Below, piece by piece: positions 15,452 through 24,111 of a stretch of DNA of 64,000 nucleotides. How positions within the stretch are numbered: position 1 is the first letter of the stretch; every line of letters begins with the position of its first letter. The notes under the pieces are model-generated. The model worked only from the letters and a program-made list of their open reading frames with translations, was not told the origin of the DNA and ran no database searches. A program made the position numbers and the translations under genes. Source of the DNA: Helicobacter jaachi (GTDB lineage Bacteria; Campylobacterota; Campylobacteria; Campylobacterales; Helicobacteraceae); assembly GCF_000763135.2 (NCBI RefSeq), contig NZ_JRPR02000003.1:1-64000 (forward strand), given 5' to 3'.

Positions 15452-16321
15452 TTGATAAATATCTATATATCTAGCTCTTGTATCAAAGCTCACACCATCG
15501 CTCAAAGTGTAGAAACACTTGCTAAAGCAGGTTTTAAGCGCATTGAGCTAAGTGGCGGGAGTGTGTATTATGAGCGTATTTTAGAGGATTTGCTTGATTT
15601 AAAGGCGCGCTATAGCTTGCATTATCTATGCCATAACTACTTTCCACCGCCAAAGCAGGACTTTGTAGTTAATCTTGCGAGCTTAGATTCTATAAATTTT
15701 GAACGCTCGCTTGTGCATTTATTAGAATCTTTGCGCTTTTCTCACTTGCTTGGAGCAAAGCATTTTGGCTTTCATGCGGGATTTTTTGCAAGCATTAGCC
15801 CAAAGGATTTAGGAAATTTGAGCCAAACATACACCCTGCAGGATAAGGAGCAGAGCATGGAGCGTTTTATTCATGGCTTTCATACTTTAAAAGCGCGTGC
15901 AGATGAGCTAGATATAAGGCTCTATATTGAAAATAATGTGATAAATGCCGCAAATTGTGCGCGTTATGGGCATTGGGATTTGGCAATGTTATTAAGTTTT
16001 GAGCAGTTTTGCGCTCTTAAAAAACGCATAGATTTTTCATTACTACTTGATATTGGGCATTTGCAGGTAAGTGCTAGGACTATGGGGCTAGATTTTATGC
16101 AAGAGCTAGCTCAATGCTTAGAGGTGGCAGATTATGTGCATATCAGTGAGAATAATGCTTTGAGTGATGAAAATAAGCCACTAAGTGAGCAAAGCGCGTT
16201 TCTCCCATTGCTGCAAAAATCACACCAAAAGCATAGAATCTATACGCTTGAAATTTACGCCCCGTTTAAAGACATTCATAGCAGTTACGCGATTTTAGAG
16301 CGGGCATTACGCGCAAAATAA
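15452..16321 (+). CDS. Xylose-isomerase-like TIM-barrel protein
   Basis: 289 residues from a TTG start (15452) with a strong AAGGAGG 5 bases before it. The pattern KHFGFHAGFFA, IENNVINA, LLDIGHLQVSA and DYVHISENNAL is that of sugar phosphate isomerase/epimerase (AP endonuclease family 2) TIM barrels, with acidic and histidine residues for a divalent metal. It may epimerise or isomerise a sugar intermediate for this locus; no specific reaction can be read from the sequence. The 130-base gap before it suggests separate translation control within the operon. Confidence 0.7.
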   Translation: MINIYISSSCIKAHTIAQSVETLAKAGFKRIELSGGSVYYERILEDLLDLKARYSLHYLCHNYFPPPKQDFVVNLASLDSINFERSLVHLLESLRFSHLLGAKHFGFHAGFFASISPKDLGNLSQTYTLQDKEQSMERFIHGFHTLKARADELDIRLYIENNVINAANCARYGHWDLAMLLSFEQFCALKKRIDFSLLLDIGHLQVSARTMGLDFMQELAQCLEVADYVHISENNALSDENKPLSEQSAFLPLLQKSHQKHRIYTLEIYAPFKDIHSSYAILERALRAK

Positions 16322-16378
16322 ATTCTTTAATGAATATATGCTACAATCCGCGCCTATCTTAACTACAAAGGAGCATTC

Positions 16379-17494
16379 ATGAGATATTGTAAAAAGTGTG
16401 TGATGCCCGATACGCGTCCGGGTATTACATTTGATAGTGATGGCGTGTGTATGCCGTGCAAAAACCACGAGCGTAAGCAAAAAGTGGATTATAAAGCACG
16501 ATTTGAGGAGTTTAAAAAGCTTTGCGATAAGTATCGTGGGAGTAATGGCGATTCGTGGGATTGCGCGATAGCAGTGAGCGGGGGTAAAGATTCTCACTTT
16601 CAAACATATATGATGAAAGAAGTCATGGGAATGAACCCGATTTTGTTTTCTGTGGAGGATAATTTCTCAATGACAGAGGCGGGCAAGCATAATTTGCGCA
16701 ATATTTCTGAAGAATTTGGCTGTCATCTTATCACCTTAAAGCCTGATTTACGCACGCAAAAGGCACTTATGCGCAAGACATTTGAGCAATATGGCAAACC
16801 CACTTGGTTTATTGATAGGCTCATTTACACTTATCCAATTCATATGGCATTAAAATTTAATACACCATTGCTCGTGTATGGCGAGAATGTAAGCTATGAG
16901 TATGGCGGTGGCGATAGTGAGGAGACATACAGCGCGCGTGAGATTTTAAGCAATGGCGTGGCAAGCGATATTCCATTAAATGAACTTATCGATGAGCGCA
17001 TTTCCAAAAAAGACCTAGAACTTACTATTGCCCCCCCCCCGCAGACTTTTAGTAAAATAGACCCTATTTATCTTTCATACTTTGTCCCCTGGAATTCTTA
17101 CTCAAATTATATTTTTGCAAAATCGCGCGGCTTTCATGATTTAATTGGCGAATGGGATAGAACCATGAGCATCGAGAGCTTTGACCAAGTAGATTCTGTA
17201 GCGTATTTGGTGCATGCGTGGATGAAGTATCCTAAATTTGGACATGCGTGCGCGACTGATTATGCCGCGCGTTTTGTGCGTTATGGACTGATGAGTCGCG
17301 ATGAAGCCATAGCGGCGGTAAAAGAGCGAGACCACGCGCTAGATTCAAAAGCAGTGGCGGATTTTTGTAATTTTGCCGGCTATAGGGAGAGCGAGTTTTG
17401 GGCAATTATAGACAGATTCTATAATCGTGATATTTTTACCAAAGATAGCTTTAATCGATGGGTGCTTAAAGACCCTATTTGGGCGCAAAAGTAA
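16379..17494 (+). CDS. pseA: PseA/WbpG-type N-acetyl sugar amidotransferase, phase-ON
   Basis: 371 residues of the family that turns an N-acetyl group of pseudaminic or legionaminic acid into acetamidino (Campylobacter PseA) or makes acetamidino sugars in O-antigens (WbpG). An N-terminal CKKCVMPD and CMPCKNHE give a Cys cluster, and the ATP loop SGGKDS follows at about residue 70. A C10 tract at 17031-17040 encodes three prolines (IAPPPQ, about residues 218-222) and is in frame here, so the gene is ON. It is the only tract that is C-rich in the coding sense. Start ATG 16379 has AAAGGAGC before it. The symbol is given by family; the exact acceptor sugar is not proven. Confidence 0.85.
   Translation: MRYCKKCVMPDTRPGITFDSDGVCMPCKNHERKQKVDYKARFEEFKKLCDKYRGSNGDSWDCAIAVSGGKDSHFQTYMMKEVMGMNPILFSVEDNFSMTEAGKHNLRNISEEFGCHLITLKPDLRTQKALMRKTFEQYGKPTWFIDRLIYTYPIHMALKFNTPLLVYGENVSYEYGGGDSEETYSAREILSNGVASDIPLNELIDERISKKDLELTIAPPPQTFSKIDPIYLSYFVPWNSYSNYIFAKSRGFHDLIGEWDRTMSIESFDQVDSVAYLVHAWMKYPKFGHACATDYAARFVRYGLMSRDEAIAAVKERDHALDSKAVADFCNFAGYRESEFWAIIDRFYNRDIFTKDSFNRWVLKDPIWAQK
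17031..17040 (+). repeat. C10 phase-variation tract (PseA-like gene ON)
   Basis: Codes for Pro-Pro-Pro within the PseA-like protein. Any gain or loss not a multiple of three removes the C-terminal 40%. Confidence 0.88.
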
Positions 17495-17518
17495 GATACA
17501 CAAATAAAGGAGTAATTA

Positions 17519-18334
17519 ATGAATACACAAAATCCACATACCACGCCTATGTGTGCGGGGGGGGGGGTAACCTCTCATAGTAATTCTCATGCCACTCTTG
17601 CAGATTCTAAAAATCCCGCGAGTAACGATTGCTGCGGTGCTAGTGATAATTCACAAGCAACCTATGCGCAAAAATACGCAGGAGGCTATGGCATTAGGTA
17701 TCCTGAAGGGCATGTCATACGCTTTTATGAGCGGATTTTACGCTATGAGCTAAAAAAACTTAGCGGGAAAATGCTTGATTTTGGCTGCGGGAATGGCACG
17801 CACGCGCAATATTTTACCGATAAAGGCTATGAAGTCTATGGCGTGGATATTATAGAATCTGCGCTCACTCAAGCATCAAAAGCCATAGGGCAGCGCGCTA
17901 AACTCATCACACCAAATCAAAGTTTGCAAGGGCTTTTTGTAGATTCTCATAATAAGCCGCTTTGCTTTGATATTATCTTTGCTAATCAAAGTTTGTATTA
18001 CTTAGATAGCGAGCATTTGCGTAATTGTGTGCAAGAGCTTTATGATATGAGTAGTCCCGGGGCGATTTGCTTTTTTACGATGATGAGTAGGAAAAATGGC
18101 TATGCCAAACACATCGCAAGGGAGCTTGAAAATGGCTTGAGCGAGGTGGTTTTAAGCGGGAGATTGCAAGAGAGGAGCTACATTCATTTTATCGATGATG
18201 TAGCGGGCTTACAAGCGGCGTTTGCTCCTTTCAAACCTCTGTATATAGGCGAGTATAATATATTTGAACTCTATGAGCCTTATAGCAGTGAAGGAAGCTC
18301 ACATCATTTTATTTTCATTGGGAAAAAGGAATAG
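17519..18334 (+). CDS. SAM-dependent methyltransferase, phase-ON
   Basis: 271 residues. The first ~45 are a disordered leader holding a G11 tract (17557-17567) read as AGGGV and currently in frame. The enzyme proper starts near YAQKYAGGYGIRYPEGH, with motif I MLDFGCGNGTHAQYF and EVYGVDIIESA. Start ATG 17519 has AAAGGAG upstream. A tract at codon 13-16 would abolish the whole enzyme when out of frame, unlike the tail-type tracts on the other strand. It ends one base before the next methyltransferase start region. Confidence 0.85.
   Translation: MNTQNPHTTPMCAGGGVTSHSNSHATLADSKNPASNDCCGASDNSQATYAQKYAGGYGIRYPEGHVIRFYERILRYELKKLSGKMLDFGCGNGTHAQYFTDKGYEVYGVDIIESALTQASKAIGQRAKLITPNQSLQGLFVDSHNKPLCFDIIFANQSLYYLDSEHLRNCVQELYDMSSPGAICFFTMMSRKNGYAKHIARELENGLSEVVLSGRLQERSYIHFIDDVAGLQAAFAPFKPLYIGEYNIFELYEPYSSEGSSHHFIFIGKKE
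17557..17567 (+). repeat. G11 phase-variation tract (methyltransferase ON)
   Basis: Context TGTGC-G11-TAACC. In frame in this sequence; 8 and 14 would also be in frame. Confidence 0.9.
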
Positions 18335-18335
18335 T

Positions 18336-19150
18336 ATGGAACATATAGAATCTAGCAATGCGCAATCCATTAAGCGCACACATGATGAATTTTACGCAAG
18401 CGAAAGCCACAAAGATGCGCCAAAAGAAAGCTTTAAATACATAGCACATATAGCAAAAGCACATTTTGCTATGCACTCTTGTGCGGGGGGGGGGGGCAGC
18501 TTAAAAGCCCTCCTCAACACACGAAATCCCAAAGCGATTATCCACAAAGTATATGCGATATAGGCTGCTCAAATGGCGATTTTTTATTTTATCTAAGCGA
18601 TGTATTTCCACATGCTAAGCTTTATGGGATAGATATTTTGCCAAGCTTACTTGAGAAAACAAGGCAGGATTTTAAAGCGCATAATAAACCTTGCCCTACC
18701 TTGTGGGAGGGTGATATACAAAGTGGCTTGAATCTACCAAAAGAGCGCTTTGATATGGTGTTTTTAAATGGCGTGATAGGCATTTTTGATGATTTGCATA
18801 AGCCTTTGGAGCATTTTGCAAATCTCATAAATCCTAAAGGTGTAGGCTATATATGGGGCTGCTTTAATCCCTACCCTATTGATGTGTTTATTAAAGGCAG
18901 AGTGTGCGGGAGCAGTCATTTAGAATCTGGCTGGAATTTGCACAGCAAGCAAAGTGTGCTAGAAATATGCGATGGCTTAGGGCTTAAGGGCGTGTTTTAT
19001 GATGATTTTGACATAGGCATTGATTTGCCGCAGAGTGAGGATTATCTGCGCACTTGGACATTTAGGCTTGAGGGTGGCAAGAGGGCGATTATTAATGGGC
19101 TTTCACTTGTGCATAATTTTTCACTTTTAGAGCTTACTTATAGAATCTAG
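18336..19150 (+). CDS. SAM-dependent methyltransferase, phase-OFF
   Basis: Start ATG 18336 follows the previous stop (18332-18334) by one base. Residues 1-48 (MEHIESSNAQ...AMHSCA) lead to a G12 tract (18485-18496), after which the present frame stops at 18563. With 13 or 10 G the frame continues as GGGGQLKSPPQHTKSQSDYPQ into SICDIGCSNGDFLFYL, motif I of a class I methyltransferase, and runs to 19150 (about 271 residues). The tract placement (TGTGC-G) and leader mirror those of the preceding gene, so the two look like duplicates whose catalytic domains have diverged. Confidence 0.85.
18485..18496 (+). repeat. G12 phase-variation tract (methyltransferase OFF)
   Basis: Context TGTGC-G12-CAGCTT. 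In-frame lengths are 10 and 13. Confidence 0.92.
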
Positions 19151-19214
19151 CCATAAAGGTTGCATAAAATTTATCTGATGATTTTACATACTTCATACTT
19201 TTGTGGGTAGAATG

Positions 19215-19228
19215 GTTGCATATGCAAC
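19215..19228. promoter_or_regulatory. Palindrome upstream of the outer-membrane protein gene
   Basis: GTTGCATATGCAAC is a perfect 14-base palindrome 101 bases before ATG 19329, followed by an AT-rich stretch. It could bind a dimeric regulator or lie over the promoter. Confidence 0.35.
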
Positions 19229-19328
19229 TAATTTTTACATATTTTAAGTGGGGTGTTGAGCAAAATGCCCTATTATCTCCATAAGTGCGTTAAATCTAAT
19301 GCATGCAATTTCAACAAAAGGATAAGAA

Positions 19329-20015
19329 ATGGTAAAAAAATCGGTATTAGCCTTGGCTTTATGTGGTTTAAGTGTAGCAAGTGCAGAGCAGGCAGGTGGC
19401 TTGTTTGTGGGAGTAGGAGCTGGCGTGCCTATCACTACACCAAGCTATGGCGGAGCGCTAAAGAGTATTCAAGATATTTTGCCAAACACAGGTATTGGCT
19501 ATAATGTCTCGCTTATGGCAGGTTATCGTCAAGCGCTCAATCAAGATATGGGCTTAAGATACTACGCAGAATACAACTATAGTGAATCTTATGGAGATGG
19601 TGATGGCACGCTAATGGGATTAATGCCTGCTAAAACAAAGGCGGATATTAAACAACAGCTTGCTACTATCAATGTGGATTATTACTATCAAGCTACTAGC
19701 GCATTTAGCGTATATGCGGGTATTGGCTTAGGGTATCAAAGCTTTAAACCTAGCTGGACGCCAACGATTATGGGTGCAGAGCAAAATGCCATAGGTGGCG
19801 CGCAAAAGGGTGGGTTGGCTGTGCCTTTAAACATTGGAGCGAGCTTTAATGTAAATGCGCATAATCAAATCACACTTGGTGCAAAAATCCCGCTTGTTGC
19901 TTATGATTATAAAACTTCTGTGCCCGGTGCGACTTTAGGGCAGCAAGGTGAGCTTCCAGCAAATGTCAAGCTAAGGACTTATATTGTCCAAATTGGCTAT
20001 AATTATACATTTTAA
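19329..20015 (+). CDS. Outer-membrane beta-barrel protein (Helicobacter OMP type)
   Basis: 228 residues: a signal peptide with hydrophobic ALALCGLSVAS followed by AEQ, then alternating strands (GLFVGVGAGVP, NVSLMAGYRQAL, GLRYYAEYNYSES, FSVYAGIGLGYQSF, VPLNIGASFNV, ITLGAKIPLVAY) and a C-terminal YIVQIGYNYTF ending in phenylalanine, the usual assembly signal for outer-membrane barrels. About eight strands fit its length. AAAGGATAAGAA precedes the start. It sits alone between the two glycan operons with its own ~180-base upstream region and has no obvious tie to glycan synthesis. Confidence 0.85.
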   Translation: MVKKSVLALALCGLSVASAEQAGGLFVGVGAGVPITTPSYGGALKSIQDILPNTGIGYNVSLMAGYRQALNQDMGLRYYAEYNYSESYGDGDGTLMGLMPAKTKADIKQQLATINVDYYYQATSAFSVYAGIGLGYQSFKPSWTPTIMGAEQNAIGGAQKGGLAVPLNIGASFNVNAHNQITLGAKIPLVAYDYKTSVPGATLGQQGELPANVKLRTYIVQIGYNYTF

Positions 20016-20016
20016 G

Positions 20017-20222
20017 TTATAGAATCTGGACAGATTCTAGTAATTCCCACGCTGTCGCTTTTGTTAGCGCAAAAGCCGCGTGGTCTTACAAATGTAAGCA
20101 AAGCTCACATTAGCCCTCAAAGTATAAAGTTATAGCTTGCTTCACATGCAGTCGCTTAAGCGACAAATCCATGCTTGCAAACCTATCAACTTCGTTTCTT
20201 AAGGGCTAGATTCTATAATATC
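20017..20222 (+). repeat. Dispersed intergenic repeat, copy 1
   Basis: Flanked by the octamer (TAGAATCT at the left, TAGATTCTATAAT at the right). It contains AAAGTATAAAGTTATAGC and TATCAACTTCGTTTCTTAAG, both found again at 51012-51168 and, reversed, at 58231-58415. It lies between the convergent genes ending at 20015 and 20244. Confidence 0.6.
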
Positions 20223-20243
20223 GCGCTAGCTAGACTAGCGCAT

Positions 20244-21933
20244 TTATGTGCCTTTCACGATATCCACTTCAAAGCGTGCTTTTGCTTTATCTTTAAAAGT
20301 TTGTGGCGCAAAGAGATTGAGCAGATACATTTTTGCATTTGAGCGAAATAATCCAAAAGAATCTTTATACAGCCTTGAAATATAAATGATAGCGTAATTT
20401 TCCGCGCTGCCTTTATAATCCTCGCAATTATATGTCACTGATTTATAGCATGCTTCCCTGCAGTCCTCACCACTTTGCACATCAAGGCTTATGTATTTAT
20501 CACTTTTGCCAAATTCTCTTTTATACAAGCCATTGAGCTGATAGAAGCTATCATCGCCTATGCCAAGCCACACATCGCCGCGGATTCTAAAAGTATCAAA
20601 TTGCGCAAATAAGGGGTTTTCTTTCAAATGCTCAAAAATGCCAACTTGCCTAATATAAGCCTGAAAGAGCGTATTTTGCGCCGCTACATTCACTTCTATA
20701 GCGCACAAAATAATGCCACCAAGCACAATATGCTTAAATAAGCTTGATTTAATAATAGCATTAAGCGTAAAAATGCACAAAATCGCCACGCCCAAAGATT
20801 CTAAAATCCCAAATCTATCTTGCAAATCTAAAAAACTTGTGTGCTTATGCACCACCACATAGCTAAAGCTCCCTAACCACCAGATGATAAAGCCAGCGAT
20901 AATCCCCCATACATCGCGCTTGCAAATTTCTTTAGAGCGCTTATAGAGCATATACAGCACAGCAAGGAGGGCAAGCAGCCCAATCGCGCCTGCAAGTATA
21001 TAGCTTAATTCCACAAGGTTTAAAAGTGATAGAAGAGGCGTTTTGATAAAGGATTTTAAAAGGGCGCTTAAATGCACAGCATTATATCCCTCATACAGCC
21101 CATAAGGCTTAAAATACATAAGTTTCACACTATAAAAAATAATAGGCAGCAATATAAAATCTATGTGCTTCCAAATCCACGCCATAAACCACCCAATAGA
21201 GCTGCTAGAGCGGCTTTTATAGGGGGTATTAGCATAATGCACATAGAGCAGATACGCAAGGGCTAGCGCGTAGAAAATAAGCAGCGAATTCATCGTAAAT
21301 GAGATAAAAAAGCATACTAGAGCGCAGATTCTATAAATGCCTTTTATCCATGTATTTTTACTCGCACAAAAATACAATAAGGCAAAAAATGCCACAAAAA
21401 AGAGTAGATAGCACAGCGTATAAGGCACATTGATAAGGGCATTGCGTGAGATAGTATTAAAGGGTAAAAGTAAGAAAAGTATGCTTATTCCATAAATCTC
21501 ATAGGCACTAAAAAGGCGCATACTTTTTAGAATCTGATAGATTATCACGCCGCAAATAAAAAAACTACAAAATGTAAAAAGGCGTGAAAGCGCCACTCCA
21601 TAGGGCTGCATGGAAATAAAAATCCACTCAAAATAACCATACCATACATTGCCATTTTCGGCAAATTGCCTATTCATCTCATCAAAGCTAAAGTTACCAA
21701 TAAGCGCAAAATCGTCCCAATAATAGCCATTTGTGTTAAGCAGCATAAGCCCAAAGGCTAGCAAATATGGCAAAAAGAGCAAGATAAAATCATGCTTCAA
21801 AGAACCATTTGGCACATATTTTTGGATATCAAATCGTGCAATAAAACTCCGCGCATTTATAGAATCTAGCGCATTAGAGTGGGAATCTTGCTTCTGCCCC
21901 CCCCCCCGTTAATTTGTTAAAAATATCCTCCAT
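20244..21933 (-). CDS. Multi-pass GtrC-like glycosyltransferase, phase-OFF
   Basis: The true start is ATG 21933 (MEDIFNKLT), with AAGGATACACAA upstream. A G11 tract (21897-21907) then throws the frame to a stop seven codons later. With 10 or 13 G it continues through QKQDSHSNALDSINARSFI into the 523-residue hydrophobic body, which in the given sequence can start only at a weak GTG 21815. The body has about ten membrane segments and NTNGYYWDDFAL early on, the acidic-loop pattern of GT-C/GtrII-type transferases that use lipid-linked sugars. It is the last gene of the leftward operon. Membrane glucosyl- or glycosyl-transfer is a family-level inference. Confidence 0.75.
21897..21907 (-). repeat. 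G11 phase-variation tract (membrane glycosyltransferase OFF)
   Basis: Context AAATTAAC-G11-CAGAAGCAAG. In-frame lengths are 10 and 13. Confidence 0.9.
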
Positions 21934-21944
21934 TTGTGTATCCT

Positions 21945-22973
21945 TTATGAATGTTTAGTGTAAATATCTAGCTCGATAAGCTCATCAGGCTCAAAATCGC
22001 GCGCCGCCTTTGTGCCTATAATTCTATCCCACTCCATGGCCGATATGCCCTCATCTGGGCGTTTAGCATAGAGATTTTCTTCGCTTAAAATCTCGCCTTT
22101 TTTAATAGCGCGATTTGCCACAATGGATTTACGCGCGATAGGCTTATTTTTGGCTTCACTAGGCATAGTGCGCTTTATCCCATCGCCAAGTGCTTGCTCA
22201 ATTTGCCTAATGCCATCTACCATTGCTTTTAACTCATGTGGCTCAAGGCTTGCTTTATGGTCGGGTCCCTCCATATTTTTATCAAGGGTAAAATGCTTCT
22301 CAATTACCCTAGCGCCAATGCCCACCGCTGCAAAGGGTATAGCAATGCCTGTGGTGTGGTCAGAATAGCCCACAGGCAAGCGGAAAGCCTTTTGCATGCT
22401 TTGAATAGCTTTAAGATTGACATCGCAAAATGGTGTAGGATACTCGGTATTACATTGCATAAGCGTGATATCTTCGCGCTTTGTGCCGCATTCCACAAGC
22501 ACATTAATCGCAGATTCTATCTCGCCTAGATTTGCCATACCTGTGGATAGAATAACTCGCTTTTGTTGTTTGCCTACGCGGCGTAAATAAGGGAGATTGG
22601 TAATTTCACCACTTGGGATTTTAAATAGTTCTAGCCCAAGATTAGCCAAAAAATCTACACTCTTCACATCAAAAGGTGTGGATAAAAATGCAATTCCCTT
22701 TTGCTTGCAGTAGCTCATAAGCTCACTCCACGCGCTATCTGGCAAAAAGAGCTTTTGTATCATTTCAAGTTGGGATTCTTTGGCATTGCCCGTATTTTCG
22801 ATTTGATATTCTGCCTTTTTGGCAAAGCGACTCACGACATTTTCAGGCTTTGCTGTTTGGAATTTCACAATATCTGCACCCGCATCTACTGCCACATCAA
22901 TGAGCTTTTTAGCAAGGTGTATATCGCCATTGTGATTAACGCCCGCTTCAGCAATTACTAAGACCTTTGTCAT
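21945..22973 (-). CDS. legI: Nonulosonic acid synthase (NeuB/LegI family)
   Basis: 342 residues from ATG 22973 (MTKVLVIAEAGVNHNGD), chosen over upstream codons because AAAGGAT lies just before it and the family begins here. A NeuB TIM barrel (FKIPSGEITNLPYLRR, GYSDHTTGI, EKHFTLDKNMEGPDHKASL) is followed by a C-terminal SAF/antifreeze-like domain (IARKSIVANRAIKKGE...ISAMEWDRIIG). It condenses phosphoenolpyruvate with a diacylated hexose. Similarity to Campylobacter LegI (Cj1327) is strong through the SGEITNLPYL and EGPDHKASLEP stretches, so legionaminic acid is more likely than sialic or pseudaminic acid. It is the only such synthase in the window. Confidence 0.88.
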   Translation of the reverse strand: MTKVLVIAEAGVNHNGDIHLAKKLIDVAVDAGADIVKFQTAKPENVVSRFAKKAEYQIENTGNAKESQLEMIQKLFLPDSAWSELMSYCKQKGIAFLSTPFDVKSVDFLANLGLELFKIPSGEITNLPYLRRVGKQQKRVILSTGMANLGEIESAINVLVECGTKREDITLMQCNTEYPTPFCDVNLKAIQSMQKAFRLPVGYSDHTTGIAIPFAAVGIGARVIEKHFTLDKNMEGPDHKASLEPHELKAMVDGIRQIEQALGDGIKRTMPSEAKNKPIARKSIVANRAIKKGEILSEENLYAKRPDEGISAMEWDRIIGTKAARDFEPDELIELDIYTKHS

Positions 22974-23121
22974 ACCATATCCTTTAATTTCATAGAATCT
23001 AAGAGGCAGGATTGTATCTTTTTTTAGCTTAAGGCAATGCATAAAGCATAGTATCCTTTAAGCTCGCTTCCTTTGATTTTTATCACATTGATTATTTATG
23101 CCTAGCCAATTGTGAAGTAAA

Positions 23122-23772
23122 TTATGTTTTTATAGAATCTAGCTTATCAATTTTTTGCGCGGGATTGCCGCTTATGAGATTATTATCGCGAAATCGCTTA
23201 TAGATAATGCTCCCGGGCGCTACAGTGTTGTTATTGCCAATTTGCGCGCGTGGGAGCAAGTGGCTGCTATCGCCTAATGTATTTTTATCACCAATTTTTG
23301 CATAGCCTAGCAAGTCGCTATATGCTGAGATGGTGTTATAGCTACCCATGCTTGCATTATGCCCCATACCACTGCGCGAGTTAAAGAAATTAAAATCACC
23401 CACCTTGCATAATGGAGAGATATTGCAAAATAACGCCACGATATTCCCTATGCCAATATCTTTTGTATAAATAAACGAGCTTTTATGAAACATATTTGGG
23501 CAAAGAACTTTATCTCTAAGCATAGTTGCAAGCTCTGCACGCAGCACTACGTTATTCCCAATCGCTAGTAAAATCCCATCACTACTATGCAGCCTAGTAA
23601 TATCACCTACGCATAGATGCAAATATTCTTTTGCGATGTATTGTTTATCACCAAGGAAGCCTGCAAAGCTCACATTGCGTATCACTTCGTTATTAAGAAC
23701 AAGCTCTGAATCCCTAAGCAATCCCTCTAGCTCTAAGCCAAAGCCCGAGCAGCCATAGATATAGACTTTCAT
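23122..23772 (-). CDS. NeuD/PglD-like sugar acyltransferase
   Basis: 216 residues: an N-terminal nucleotide-binding-like half (MKVYIYGCSGFGLELEGLL) and a left-handed beta-helix half with hexapeptide repeats (IGIGNIVALFC, SYNTISAYSDLLGYAKIGDKNTLGDSS, IGNNNTVAPGSII) ending GNPAQKI. This is the layout of NeuD and PglD, which acetylate sialic-acid-like sugars or a UDP-4-amino sugar from acetyl-CoA. Next to NeuB, O- or N-acylation of the nonulosonic acid is the likely job. Start ATG 23772 has AAAGGAG upstream. Confidence 0.8.
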   Translation of the reverse strand: MKVYIYGCSGFGLELEGLLRDSELVLNNEVIRNVSFAGFLGDKQYIAKEYLHLCVGDITRLHSSDGILLAIGNNVVLRAELATMLRDKVLCPNMFHKSSFIYTKDIGIGNIVALFCNISPLCKVGDFNFFNSRSGMGHNASMGSYNTISAYSDLLGYAKIGDKNTLGDSSHLLPRAQIGNNNTVAPGSIIYKRFRDNNLISGNPAQKIDKLDSIKT

Positions 23773-24111
23773 ATATCTCCTTTTGATAGAAGTTTAGATT
23801 CTATATAGAATCTAATTTGTCGCAAAACATATAGAATCTAGATTCCATATTTATCGTCATTGCAAGCCTTGCAAAGTAATCTAAACTTGTCATTGTAAGC
23901 TGAACTGTCATTGCGAGGTGTTGAAAGCACCCAAGCAATCCATACAAAAAACAAGGTTTTAGATTGCCACGAAAATTCTTGCGAACTTTCTCGCAATGAC
24001 AATCCCAGCCCTTAGCATGTCTTTAATGTTTGCGCTACGCGCTCTATTGATGTGCGACAAGAGCATGCCATCTCGCCTTAGATTCTAGATTCTCTATCTA
24101 ACGCATAAAAT
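23773..24111. other. 339-base gap of repeats
   Basis: No gene seen. It holds inverted TAGATTCT/AGAATCTA pairs at both edges, two partial GTCATTG copies, and the inverted-repeat element at 23907-24000. Confidence 0.7.
23907..24000. repeat. 94-base inverted-repeat element (GTCATTGCGAG ends)
   Basis: GTCATTGCGAG at the left and CTCGCAATGAC at the right are perfect inverted ends; inside, AAGCAATCCA and AGATTGCC extend the pairing. Elements with these ends are common REP/MITE-type interspersed repeats in many bacteria. Confidence 0.75.

Noticed and set aside
9527-21933. Split genes as true pseudogenes
   Set aside because: In each case the only lesion is at a long homopolymer and a one-base change restores a full, family-like protein, so phase-OFF is a better description than decay. 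Sequencing miscalls at these tracts remain possible.
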